Notes: generated by a model from the letters alone, not told the origin. A DNA stretch of 9,235 nucleotides from Actinoplanes liguriensis (GCA_000715855.1 KL571250.1:2273-11507), one strand, 5' to 3'; shown: positions 1 through 7,419, counted from the first letter of the stretch. Translations and numbers: made by a program.

Positions 1-1957
1 GAGACAGCAACGACTCCTTGTCCAGCCGGAACGCGTAGACCGTGCTGAAGAGCTGTGTGGCAAGCATCGCCAGCCACGCCACCACGGTCTCCACCGGGTT
101 GAGGAAGAACAGCCCGTAGATCAGGAACACGTCGATCAGCGGCGACAGCAACGGCATCAGCGTTTGGAAGAGCGCGAGGTTCAACAGCCCACGCCGCCCG
201 AAACTGCCTTTCTCGACGAGCGCCCGGCGGTGTTTCCACATCGCCTGCATGGTCCCGTAGCTCCACCGGTACCGCTGCCGCCACAACTGTGACACCGTCC
301 GCGGCGCTTCGGTCCAGGCGCGGGCGTGCTCCTCGTAGACGACCCGCCACCCGGCGCGCACGATCGCGATCGTCAGGTCGGTGTCTTCGGCGAGCGTGTC
401 GTCGCTGAGCCCGTTGACCTGCTTCAACGCCGAGGTGCGGAAGGCGCCGATCGCTCCGGGCACGGTCGCCATGCACCCCATCACGTCGTGCGCCCGTCGA
501 TCGATGCTGAATCCGACGACGTATTCGATGTGCTGCCAGAGCGGGATCATCCCGGTCCGGTTGGCGATCTTCGCGTTCCCGGCGACCGCTCCGATCCGAT
601 AGTCGGCGAAGGGCTGTACCAGGTTGCGCACGGTGTCCGGCTCGAACACGGTGTCGCCGTCCATCATGACCACGACCTCGGTGTCCGCGGCCGCGATGCC
701 GGTGTTCAGCGCGGCCGGTTTGCCGCTGTTCGGCTGCCAGATCACCGTGACGTTGCGGTAGCCGAGCGATTCGGCGATCTCCGCGGTCCCGTCGGTCGAC
801 CCGTCGTCGACCACGATGATCCGGATCGGATGGGTGCTCGCGGCCAGCGATCGCACCGTGTCGGCGATGCATTCTTTTTCGTTGTACGCCGGAACGATCA
901 CCGTGACCGGTTTCGTATATGCCGGACCCCACACGTGCCCGGTCCGCCCGCGCCGCGCGTGCCGCCGCCCCAGGATCAGCATGATCAGCAGGCGGGCCAC
1001 CGTCAGCACCCCGAAGACCAGCAGCAGCACGGTGAACCAGACCGACACGTTCTTGGCGATCTGCACCACGCCGACGATGCCGGTGCCGAGCAGGCGCTCG
1101 TTGGCCGTCGCGACCGGGTTGACCGTTTCCATGCCGGAGGCCGCGGCGACTGTCGTGAACGTGTAGCCGGCCGCCTTGAGTGCCGGGATCACCTTCTCGA
1201 GGGATTCGACGGTCAGTGAGCGGTCACCGCCACCGTCGTGGAAGAGCAGGATCGCGCCCGCGCCGTCGTCGGGGGTCACCGCGTCCACGATGTCGTCGAC
1301 TGTGACGTCCGCCTCCCAGTCGCGGCTGTCCAGGTTGTTGACCACGGTCAGGTAGCCGCGTTCACCCATGTCCTGCATGACCGCCCAGTTGTTGTTGTCG
1401 AGGGCGGCGACGGTCGACGAGTACGGCGGGCGGAAGATCACGCTGGTCACGCCCGCGGCGCCGGCGAGCGCGAGCTGGGTCTCCTCCATTTCCACGGTAC
1501 GGCGCCACTCGCCCTTGCTGGACAGCTCGGGATGCGTGAACGTATGGATGCCGATCTCGTAGCCCGCCTCGGCGACCTCCTCGACCACGTCCGGATACTC
1601 CGCGATCTGCGAGCCGATCATGAAGAACGTGGCGGGCACGTCGTACTTCTTGAGGACCTCGAGGATCTCCGGGGTGTACTCCGGGTTCGGTCCGTCGTCG
1701 AAGGTCAGCACGATCTGCTTGTCCGGGACGGAGACCGTCGTGGTCGTGGTGCCGTCGGTCTGGATGATCGGGCCGCCCTCGAGCGCCTCACTCGGGACCT
1801 GATCGGTCTGCGACGTGGAGGCGGTCGCCCCGTCCTGGGTGAATTCGCCCTGCACCAGGCCGTTCACCAGCAGGATGCTGGCGAACAGGCTGATCAGCAC
1901 GGCGAAGACGATCCAGCGTGGTTTCGGCACCCGGATTCTTCGCGGTTCCTTCGGCAC
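1..1957 (-). CDS. Bifunctional polysaccharide deacetylase / family 2 glycosyltransferase, 3' end outside window
   Basis: This membrane enzyme probably polymerises and partly deacetylates an N-acetylhexosamine exopolysaccharide. The GTG start at 1957 has an AAAGGA ribosome site six bases upstream; 652 codons are visible before the window edge. Order: short basic N-terminus; membrane segment about 14-34; extracytoplasmic NodB (CE4) domain about 80-270 with TFDDGP at 85-90 (catalytic Asp87, metal Asp88), HTFTHP at 138-143 (metal His138, His142), RPPY at 176-179 and LFHD at 238-241; membrane segment about 303-330; cytoplasmic GT2 domain with VVDDGSTDGT near 382-391, DGD at 433-435, acceptor-site ED at 524-525 and QRYRW at 561-565, the mark of processive synthases; further membrane segments from about 590. 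From memory, this architecture matches Streptomyces MatB, needed for a poly-beta-1,6-GlcNAc adhesive. All catalytic motifs are intact. The exact polymer cannot be read from sequence; a chitin-like product is the main alternative. Confidence 0.95.
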   Translation of the reverse strand, partial: MPKEPRRIRVPKPRWIVFAVLISLFASILLVNGLVQGEFTQDGATASTSQTDQVPSEALEGGPIIQTDGTTTTTVSVPDKQIVLTFDDGPNPEYTPEILEVLKKYDVPATFFMIGSQIAEYPDVVEEVAEAGYEIGIHTFTHPELSSKGEWRRTVEMEETQLALAGAAGVTSVIFRPPYSSTVAALDNNNWAVMQDMGERGYLTVVNNLDSRDWEADVTVDDIVDAVTPDDGAGAILLFHDGGGDRSLTVESLEKVIPALKAAGYTFTTVAAASGMETVNPVATANERLLGTGIVGVVQIAKNVSVWFTVLLLVFGVLTVARLLIMLILGRRHARRGRTGHVWGPAYTKPVTVIVPAYNEKECIADTVRSLAASTHPIRIIVVDDGSTDGTAEIAESLGYRNVTVIWQPNSGKPAALNTGIAAADTEVVVMMDGDTVFEPDTVRNLVQPFADYRIGAVAGNAKIANRTGMIPLWQHIEYVVGFSIDRRAHDVMGCMATVPGAIGAFRTSALKQVNGLSDDTLAEDTDLTIAIVRAGWRVVYEEHARAWTEAPRTVSQLWRQRYRWSYGTMQAMWKHRRALVEKGSFGRRGLLNLALFQTLMPLLSPLIDVFLIYGLFFLNPVETVVAWLAMLATQLFSTVYAFRLDKESLLS

Positions 1958-2023
1958 GTTTTTCCTTTCTGTGGGCAGGCATTTCCATAGGGCGATCAAA
2001 GGAATCGGTGTCACCATCCGGCG
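1958..2023. promoter_or_regulatory. Divergent intergenic region between synthase and GH18 lipoprotein
   Basis: Only 66 bases separate two divergent starts, so both promoters must lie here or overlap the genes. On the minus strand GTGACA (2014-2009) is followed after 19 bases by TATGGA (1989-1984), a weak candidate promoter for the synthase. No plus-strand -35/-10 pair is convincing. The plus-strand AAAGGA at 1998-2003 is about 20 bases from the ATG at 2024, too far for an ordinary ribosome site, yet a stop at 1988-1990 leaves no in-frame alternative start. Confidence 0.35.
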
Positions 2024-3022
2024 ATGGACCCGATTCGTCGCTGCCTGTTCTGTCTCTCAGCCGCTCTGGTACTGCTCGCCGGTGCGTGCAGTTCCGGCAC
2101 CCCGGCTGTCGTCACGCCGAGTGCCGTGCCGAATACGACGCCGGCCGCCACGCCGAGTGCGACACCGGCGGAGTTCACCGTCGCGCCCTATCTCGACGTC
2201 GTCAGTGGCACGGCGGACGTCTCCGCGATTCACGCGGCCACGGGCCTCTCGGACTTCACGCTCGCATTCCTGCTCGCCGATAAAGCGGGAACTTGCACGC
2301 CGACCTGGGGCGGCACGAAAGCGCTCACCGACAGCGCGATTCAGGCCGAGATCGCCGACATCCAGGCGCTCGGCGGCGAGGCCGTCATTTCCACCGGAGG
2401 AGCATCCGGTACGTATCTGGAGCAGTCCTGCGACGCGGAGGAACTGTCCACCGCGTACGGGAAAGCCCTGGATCTCGTCGGAAGCGACCACCTGGACGTG
2501 GACATCGAGCAGGACGTCGACGTCGCCACGGTGATCAGCGCGCTGAGCAGTCTGCAGCAGGACCGCGATGCCGAGATCACGTTCACCGTTCCGGTGGAGG
2601 CGTCCGGTCTGACCGCGGAGAGTCTCAGCCTGCTGGGCGCCGCCGAGAAGGCGAACCTCAACGTCAACGTCAACGTGATGGTGATGAACTTCGACGCGGA
2701 CGGCGACTGGGGCACGGCGATGGTGAACGCGGCCGAGGCGGTGCACGACGATCTGGCCGGAATCTGGACCGGCCGCAGTGACGCGGAGATCTACGCGATG
2801 CTGGGTGTCACGCCGATGATCGGCGTCAATGACACCGGGCCGGTGACGACGGTCGCCGACGCGCGGACCGTCGCCGATTACGCGCGCCAGAACGGTCTCG
2901 GCTTTCTGCGGTTCTGGTCGGTGAACCGGGACAACGGCGATTGTGCGGAGGGCACCCTGAGCGGTACGTGCAGCGGTGTCTCGCAGGAGGAATACGCGTT
3001 CACTTCGCTGTTCACCGGATAG
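2024..3022 (+). CDS. Predicted lipoprotein with GH18 (chitinase-like) glycosidase domain
   Basis: A secreted glycoside hydrolase-like protein, probably anchored to the outer face of the membrane and acting on a GlcNAc polymer. The N-terminus has Arg residues, a hydrophobic core (about 8-20) and LLAGAC ending in Cys22, a plausible though not ideal lipobox (Ala at -3). A Thr/Pro/Ala linker follows to about residue 50. The GH18 barrel shows STGG at 123-126 on strand 3, DHLDVDIE at 155-162 matching the family DxxDxDxE signature with Glu162 as acid, a VMNFD strand near 219-223, and FWSVNRD near the C-terminus. It has 332 residues and no carbohydrate-binding module. ATG 2024 is the only in-frame start after a stop at 1988, although its ribosome site is poor. 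Divergence from the deacetylase/glycosyltransferase suggests trimming or release of that polymer. A scavenging chitinase is the alternative. Confidence 0.85.
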   Translation: MDPIRRCLFCLSAALVLLAGACSSGTPAVVTPSAVPNTTPAATPSATPAEFTVAPYLDVVSGTADVSAIHAATGLSDFTLAFLLADKAGTCTPTWGGTKALTDSAIQAEIADIQALGGEAVISTGGASGTYLEQSCDAEELSTAYGKALDLVGSDHLDVDIEQDVDVATVISALSSLQQDRDAEITFTVPVEASGLTAESLSLLGAAEKANLNVNVNVMVMNFDADGDWGTAMVNAAEAVHDDLAGIWTGRSDAEIYAMLGVTPMIGVNDTGPVTTVADARTVADYARQNGLGFLRFWSVNRDNGDCAEGTLSGTCSGVSQEEYAFTSLFTG

Positions 3023-3027
3023 GCGGA

Positions 3028-3366
3028 TCAATGCGGGCCGCCCGGCTGACCCATCGGGCCGGGATTTCGGAAGTCGGGCGGCAGCGCGGTCGGTGTGGCC
3101 GGCGCGGATGCTTTCGCGCTGCTCTTGGCGGCCGTGGTCGCCGTCGCGGTGGCGGTGACGCTGGCGGTGCTGGAAACCGTTGCTTTCGTCGTCAGTTCGG
3201 CGGCCGGCGCCTGGACGACGCTGGCGATCACCACGCCGATGTAGGCCAGCGCTCCCACGGCGGCAGCCCCGCCGAACATTGCGAGAATCCGCTTCCGCCG
3301 CCCGCTCGAATCGACGAAAACCTTCGTTCCACCGGATTCGTTCTGCCTGGTCGAGGCGTAGATCAT
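3028..3366 (-). CDS. Small single-pass membrane protein with Thr/Ala-rich extracytoplasmic tail
   Basis: The 112-residue protein starts at ATG 3366, with GGAAGGA eight bases upstream; a start 15 codons earlier lacks such a site. The first 25 residues are polar, with KVFVDSSGRRKR near 15-26, a strongly basic stop-transfer flank. One membrane segment follows (about 28-51), then a low-complexity Thr/Ser/Ala stretch (about 58-95) and a Pro/Gly-rich end. Topology by the positive-inside rule is cytoplasmic N-terminus, exterior tail. A TAGGTT -10-like box at 3415-3410 lies upstream without a good -35. It lies on the synthase strand but is separated from it by the opposing GH18 gene, whose stop is only five bases away. 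From memory, similar VFVD-SGRRRR single-pass proteins occur beside actinobacterial GT2 synthases, so an accessory role in polymer export is possible. No enzymatic motif is seen. Confidence 0.7.
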   Translation of the reverse strand: MIYASTRQNESGGTKVFVDSSGRRKRILAMFGGAAAVGALAYIGVVIASVVQAPAAELTTKATVSSTASVTATATATTAAKSSAKASAPATPTALPPDFRNPGPMGQPGGPH

Positions 3367-3431
3367 CGCGCTGGTCCTTCCCCAACAGAGCGGATTTCTT
3401 CCAGGCAGCAACCTAAGAATTCAATCTGGGC

Positions 3432-3458
3432 GGGAACTGTGCCGACCCTCAGTGCGTT
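3432..3458 (+). promoter_or_regulatory. Candidate ECF-sigma promoter for the acetyltransferase gene
   Basis: GGGAAC at 3432-3437 is followed by 18 bases and GTT at 3456-3458 (CGTT at 3455-3458). This is the GGAAY-N18-GTT pattern of stress-responsive ECF sigma factors such as Streptomyces SigR or mycobacterial SigH/SigE. A transcript from about 3465 would have a leader of about 65 bases before ATG 3530. The motif is short and could be chance; no good TTGACA/TANNNT pair competes with it. Confidence 0.35.
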
Positions 3459-3505
3459 CTGTGCAAAAACGTGACAGTGCGTATCGTGGCGATTACCGAA
3501 TTCTC

Positions 3506-3532
3506 GGAGGAATTCTGCGATCATGCGGCATG
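3506..3532 (+). promoter_or_regulatory. Displaced Shine-Dalgarno and overlapping start codons
   Basis: GGAGGA at 3506-3511 is the only strong ribosome site upstream of the acetyltransferase. It sits 18 bases from ATG 3530, which homology supports as the start. An out-of-frame ATG at 3523 is closer (11 bases) and opens a 17-codon ORF ending at TGA 3574-3576 inside the gene. In-frame GTG 3452 would add 26 residues unlike family members; CTG 3515 is another in-frame possibility. Confidence 0.5.
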
Positions 3533-4069
3533 ACCGTTCTCCGCACGGTGCACACCGCCGACCTGACAACGGGTGATCGCACCCGGATTCGCGCCATGCT
3601 GGACGAGGCATTCGACGGCCGTTTCGACGACCACGACTGGGATCACGCGCTCGGCGGCCAGCACATTCTGATCAATGTGGACGGCACCCTGATCGCCCAC
3701 GGATCGGTGATCCAGCGGCAGTTCCTGCATCGAGAGAAGTCACTGCGATGCGGCTACGTCGAAGCGGTAGCCGTGCATCGCGCTCATCGCGGCCGCGGTG
3801 TCGCCGCCGCCGTGATGACCGAGGCCGAGCGCCTCATCGACCACGGTTACGCCCTCGGTGCGCTCTCTGCCTCCAGCGCCGCTCAGGGCCTTTACCGGGC
3901 CCGCGGATGGCGCTCCTGGACCGGCGGCACCGCGGCGCTCACCCCGACCGGCGTGACCCGCACCCCGGACGACGACAGCAGCACCCTGATTCGCCCGGTA
4001 ATGGGCGGCGCGCTATTGGACGAGACCGCCCCGATCATCTGCGACTGGCGCGACGGCGACGTCTGGTGA
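3530..4069 (+). CDS. aac(2')-I: Aminoglycoside 2'-N-acetyltransferase, AAC(2')-I family
   Basis: A GNAT-fold cytoplasmic enzyme expected to transfer acetyl from acetyl-CoA to the 2'-amino group of aminoglycosides. It closely resembles M. tuberculosis AAC(2')-Ic, as I recall that sequence: VHTADL near the start, LGGQH at 41-45, LRCGYVE at 72-78 (Glu78 matching catalytic-site Glu82), HRGRGV at 86-91 in the CoA loop, GALSASS at 110-116, TRTPDDD at 143-149 and CDWRDGDVW at the C-terminus (Asp177, Trp179). Length is 179 residues against 181 for AAC(2')-Ic. One clear difference is FDGRF at 28-32, where AAC(2')-Ia and -Ic have an Asp in place of Arg31. The gene runs convergently into, and overlaps by 57 bases, the repeat-protein gene. 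Such genes are often intrinsic in actinobacterial chromosomes; a housekeeping substrate such as a cell-wall precursor is possible. Confidence 0.9.
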   Translation: MTVLRTVHTADLTTGDRTRIRAMLDEAFDGRFDDHDWDHALGGQHILINVDGTLIAHGSVIQRQFLHREKSLRCGYVEAVAVHRAHRGRGVAAAVMTEAERLIDHGYALGALSASSAAQGLYRARGWRSWTGGTAALTPTGVTRTPDDDSSTLIRPVMGGALLDETAPIICDWRDGDVW

Positions 4070-4852
4070 CCCGATCCGCCGCGCCATTTCCGCCACCGGA
4101 AGCGACGGATTGGCAGCGGCGGATCCACACAACCCGGGGTCATCCAGAAGAGCAATTATTTCGCGTACGGCGATATGCGGCGACCGTGCCACGGCCCACC
4201 GCACCGCCTCGTCCGGGTCGGCGAGCAGGCGCCGCAGGACGTGCGGGCCGGCCTCGGGATCCCGGGCGGCGAGCAGGCGGGCGTGCGGGCGCTGGTCCTC
4301 GGCGAACCGGGCCAGGCCGGCCGCCGGCGGCAGGTGCGGATTGTGGGCAAGATCGGTCAGGTCGTACTCGTCACCCTCGGCCAGGACCCAGGCCAGGAGC
4401 TCGTCGGAGAGCGGCCCGCGCAGGATCGCGGCCCGGTCGTAGCCACGACTGCCGTTCAGGTCGGTGAGCGTCCGCGGACGGGCAGACCCGGCCGGCTCGC
4501 CGGTAGCGCGGTCACCCGCCTCCGGCTCCACCAGCCGCCGGACGTACGGGTCGGGGTCGTCGAGCAGCCCCAGCCGGATCCGCGGATCGACCGAGCCGTT
4601 CGCGGCGAGCGCCGCCCGCACCCACGGCTCGGGATGCCGGGCCATCGCGGTCACCGCGGCCGCCGGCAGTGACGTGCGCTCCGCCAGACCCACGACCGCC
4701 GGCCCGCCGTGGTCGCGGATCAGCCGCAGGAGCAGGTCCTCCGGGAGGGCGGGATTGACGGCGAGACCTTCCAGAATCGCGTCCGGCTGGGGAAACTCCG
4801 GCCAGCGGCGCTGCTCTGACACCGATCGTGGTCGGGCCCTACCCGCGTACAT
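4013..4852 (-). CDS. Leucine-rich-variant / HEAT-like repeat protein, function unknown
   Basis: A 279-residue alpha-helical repeat protein. ATG 4852 is chosen because AGGAG stands five bases upstream; the GTG two codons earlier overlaps that site. The repeats pair short helices with turns of the type DPD-x-VRR/VRW: ARHPEPWVRAALAANG (71-86), LLDDPDPYVRRLVEP (96-110), LLADPDEAVRWAVARSP (209-225) and a final one near 226-252. Recurring NP-x-LP turns (33-37, 171-175, 248-252) are typical of the leucine-rich-variant family. A charged segment without repeat character lies near 110-140. No signal peptide, membrane segment or catalytic motif is seen, so a cytoplasmic protein-binding role is most likely. 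The last 57 bases overlap the 3' end of the acetyltransferase gene on the other strand. A TTGACC/TAGGCT promoter lies just upstream, so it is probably transcribed alone. Confidence 0.78.
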   Translation of the reverse strand: MYAGRARPRSVSEQRRWPEFPQPDAILEGLAVNPALPEDLLLRLIRDHGGPAVVGLAERTSLPAAAVTAMARHPEPWVRAALAANGSVDPRIRLGLLDDPDPYVRRLVEPEAGDRATGEPAGSARPRTLTDLNGSRGYDRAAILRGPLSDELLAWVLAEGDEYDLTDLAHNPHLPPAAGLARFAEDQRPHARLLAARDPEAGPHVLRRLLADPDEAVRWAVARSPHIAVREIIALLDDPGLCGSAAANPSLPVAEMARRIGSPDVAVAPVADDRGGLVQ

Positions 4853-4882
4853 CCGCACTCCTGACGAATCGATGTGAATGCT

Positions 4883-4910
4883 AGCCTAAGCGGAAGTATG
4901 CGCAGGTCAA
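4883..4910 (-). promoter_or_regulatory. Sigma-70-type promoter for the repeat-protein gene
   Basis: On the minus strand TTGACC (4910-4905) and TAGGCT (4888-4883) are separated by 16 bases, close to the actinobacterial housekeeping consensus. Transcription would begin near 4876, giving a leader of about 24 bases that contains the AGGAG ribosome site and ATG 4852. Confidence 0.65.
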
Positions 4911-5147
4911 GAGGTGTGTTCACCCGATCGGCGCGGGACTTTGAAGTCGGGTAGGCTGGATTTGGACCCGCTCTGTGGTCGCCCGGCCGGTCGCCGGGAA
5001 TGGGGCGCTCACCGTCCGTACCTCCCAATTGGCCTGGTCCCGAGCGTGCCGTGAGGTAATCGCTCGTTTTCGCGCCGGACGCGCAAGCGGTTCGAGCCCG
5101 CGTTCGTCGAGGCCCGCGGCGGCGGGCACAATGGGAGGGTTGTTGCC
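4911..5147. other. Non-coding region upstream of cmk
   Basis: No convincing gene is seen. A plus-strand TAGGCT at 4952-4957 resembles a -10 box but lacks a good -35, and a small perfect hairpin, CCCGGC at 4982-4987 with GCCGGG at 4993-4998, follows. The cmk promoter is presumably here. The scpA/scpB/pseudouridine-synthase genes that often precede cmk in actinobacteria are absent from the window. Confidence 0.4.
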
Positions 5148-5849
5148 GTGGGGATGTCAGGAGGAACGGTGGCGCTAGAGATACGGCCGGAGAGGTGCGT
5201 CGTCGCGGTCGACGGCCCGTCCGGATCGGGCAAGTCCACTGTTTCCCGGCGTCTGGCCACCACGGTTGACGGCGTGTACCTGGACACCGGCGCGATGTAC
5301 CGCGCGGTGACCTGGGCGGTGCTGCAGGCCGGGGCGGACCTGGCGGACCCGGAGGCGATCGCCAAGATCGCGCTGGAGACCGAGCTGTCCATCGGCACCG
5401 ACCCGAACGCGCCGCATTTCGCCGCGAACGGGACGAACGTCGACGCGCCCATCCGTGGCGCCGAGGTCACCGCCGCCGTCTCCGCCGTCGCCGCGGTGCC
5501 GGCCGTGCGCAAACATCTCGTCGCGCTCCAGAAAGCGGTGATCGCGGCGCATCCGCGGATCATCGTCGAGGGCCGCGACATCGCGTCGGTCGTCGCGCCG
5601 GACGCCGACCTCAAGGTCTACCTGACCGCGTCGGCCGCCGCCCGCGCCGAACGCCGCAGCGCCGAGGACGCCACCGACGTCACGGCCACCGAGGCGGACC
5701 TGGCGCGCCGCGACAAGCTGGACTCCAGCCGCGCCACCGACCCGCTGCGCCAGGCCTCCGACGCCATCGAGGTGGACACCACCGGAATGAGCATCGACGA
5801 GGTCGTGCAGCACCTTTTCGCACTGCTGAACAGCAAGGTAAGTAAGTGA
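5148..5849 (+). CDS. cmk: Cytidylate (CMP/dCMP) kinase
   Basis: Phosphorylates CMP and dCMP with ATP to the diphosphates in cytoplasmic pyrimidine nucleotide recycling. The 233-residue product has the P-loop GPSGSGKST at 23-31, DTGAMYR at 46-52 (start of the nucleotide-binding region), EGRDIASVV at 141-149 and [14 protein letters not shown] at 187-200 in the lid/NMP-binding part, all diagnostic of bacterial Cmk. The length is normal. GTG 5148 has GGGAGG nine bases upstream; GTG 5169 in the same frame has AGGAGG only four bases upstream and would remove seven residues, so the true start is one of these two. The stop overlaps the der start (GTGA), indicating translational coupling. A cmk-der pair is common in actinobacteria. 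Confidence 0.97.
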   Translation: MGMSGGTVALEIRPERCVVAVDGPSGSGKSTVSRRLATTVDGVYLDTGAMYRAVTWAVLQAGADLADPEAIAKIALETELSIGTDPNAPHFAANGTNVDAPIRGAEVTAAVSAVAAVPAVRKHLVALQKAVIAAHPRIIVEGRDIASVVAPDADLKVYLTASAAARAERRSAEDATDVTATEADLARRDKLDSSRATDPLRQASDAIEVDTTGMSIDEVVQHLFALLNSKVSK

Positions 5850-7288
5850 CTGACTTTCCCGCCGGCCTCGACATCAACGATTTCGAGGGCGGGTTCGATC
5901 TCTCCCCGGCCCCCGGGGATTCGCCCTCCGACGACGACTCGTACACCGGCCCGGTGCCGGTCGTCGCGGTCGTCGGCCGGCCCAACGTCGGCAAGTCGAC
6001 CCTGGTCAACCGCATCATCGGCCGCCGCCAGGCGGTCGTCGAGGACGTCCCCGGCGTCACCCGCGACCGGGTGCCCTACGACGCCCAATGGACCGGCCGG
6101 CGATTCACCGTCGTCGACACCGGCGGCTGGGAACCGGACGCCAAGGACCGCGCCGCGGCGATCGCCGCTCAGGCGGAAATCGCCGTCCAGACCGCCGATG
6201 TGGTGATCTTCGTCGTCGACGTCACCGTCGGCCCCACCGACGTCGACGAGGCCGCGGTCAAGATGCTGCGCCGCAGCCACAAACCGGTGATCCTGGTCGC
6301 GAACAAAGCCGACAACCAGAACCTCGAACTCGAGGCGGTGTCGCTGTGGTCCCTCGGCCTCGGCGAGCCGCACCCGATCTCCGCGCTGCACGGCCGCGGC
6401 TCCGGCGACCTGCTCGACGACATCCTCGACGCGCTCCCGCCGACCCCGCCGATCGTCGAAGGCGCCCCGCGCGGCCCGCGCCGCGTCGCGCTCGTCGGCC
6501 GCCCCAACGTCGGCAAATCCAGCCTGCTCAACCGGATCGCCAAGGAAGAACGTGCCGTCGTCGACTCCGTCGCCGGCACCACCGTCGACCCGGTCGACAG
6601 CCTGGTCGAGATGGACGGCGAGATCTGGCAGCTCGTCGACACGGCCGGCCTGCGCAAACGGGTCCACCAGGCGTCCGGCACGGAGTACTACGCGTCGCTG
6701 CGCACCGCCGGAGCCGTCGAAGCCGCCGAGGTCGGCGTCGTGCTGCTCGACGCCGGCGAGGTCATCAGCGAGCAGGACCAGCGCGTCATCACCCAGGTGA
6801 TCGAATCCGGTCGCGCCCTGGTCATCGCCTTCAACAAGTGGGACCTGGTCGACGAAGACCGCCGGTTCTACCTGGACAAGGAGATCGACCGCGACCTCAA
6901 ACGGGTGACCTGGGCCGTCCGCGTCAACATCTCGGCCAAGACCGGCCGTGCCGTCGACAAGCTCGCCCCCGCCATCCGCCGCGCCCTGACCTCGTGGGAG
7001 CAGCGCATCCCCACCGGCGCTCTGAACCAGTGGTTGACCGCTCTGACCCAGGCAACCCCTCATCCCGTACGGGGTGGGCGCGCCCCCCGCACGCTGTTCG
7101 CCACCCAGGCCGGAGTCGCCCCGCCGCGCTTCGTCCTGTTCACCACCGGCCCGTTCGACGCGGGATACCTGCGCTTCATCGAACGCAAGCTCCGCGAGGA
7201 GTTCGGCTTCGAAGGCACCCCCATCGAGCTGTCCGTCAAGCCCCGCAAGAAGACCGGGCCGGGGGGCCGCGGAAAAGCGCATGGGTGA
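5846..7288 (+). CDS. der: Ribosome-assembly GTPase Der (EngA)
   Basis: An essential GTPase with two tandem G domains that acts in maturation of the 50S subunit. The 480-residue product has a 37-residue acidic N-terminal extension common in actinobacteria. G domain 1: GRPNVGKS at 44-51, DTGG at 91-94, NKAD at 153-156. G domain 2: GRPNVGKS at 218-225, DTAG at 265-268, NKWD at 330-333. A KH-like RNA-binding domain from about 380 to 465 ends in a basic tail ([13 protein letters not shown]). The GTG start overlaps the cmk stop by four bases and has AAGG seven bases upstream. All nucleotide-binding motifs are intact. No terminator lies between der and the tRNA 51 bases downstream, so readthrough into the tRNA is likely. 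Confidence 0.98.
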   Translation: MTDFPAGLDINDFEGGFDLSPAPGDSPSDDDSYTGPVPVVAVVGRPNVGKSTLVNRIIGRRQAVVEDVPGVTRDRVPYDAQWTGRRFTVVDTGGWEPDAKDRAAAIAAQAEIAVQTADVVIFVVDVTVGPTDVDEAAVKMLRRSHKPVILVANKADNQNLELEAVSLWSLGLGEPHPISALHGRGSGDLLDDILDALPPTPPIVEGAPRGPRRVALVGRPNVGKSSLLNRIAKEERAVVDSVAGTTVDPVDSLVEMDGEIWQLVDTAGLRKRVHQASGTEYYASLRTAGAVEAAEVGVVLLDAGEVISEQDQRVITQVIESGRALVIAFNKWDLVDEDRRFYLDKEIDRDLKRVTWAVRVNISAKTGRAVDKLAPAIRRALTSWEQRIPTGALNQWLTALTQATPHPVRGGRAPRTLFATQAGVAPPRFVLFTTGPFDAGYLRFIERKLREEFGFEGTPIELSVKPRKKTGPGGRGKAHG

Positions 7289-7339
7289 GGTTGGTAAGCT
7301 TTAGGAGATGTCGCGCCGGGCCGAGGTTCGGGGCGGGAT

Positions 7340-7413
<74 letters not shown>

Positions 7414-7419
7414 CCGATT

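Noticed and set aside
326..1990. Long plus-strand frames opposite the deacetylase/glycosyltransferase
   Set aside because: Antisense shadows; the minus-strand frame carries all catalytic motifs in order.
2057..3385. A 442-codon minus-strand frame across the GH18 gene and the membrane protein
   Set aside because: Arg/Asp/Gly-rich shadow frame; both genes it covers have clear motifs in other frames.
5618..7282. A 554-codon open frame on the minus strand opposite cmk/der
   Set aside because: It is antisense to two well-conserved genes, has composition typical of a G/C-rich shadow frame (Asp/Gly/Val/Arg rich) and shows no domain.
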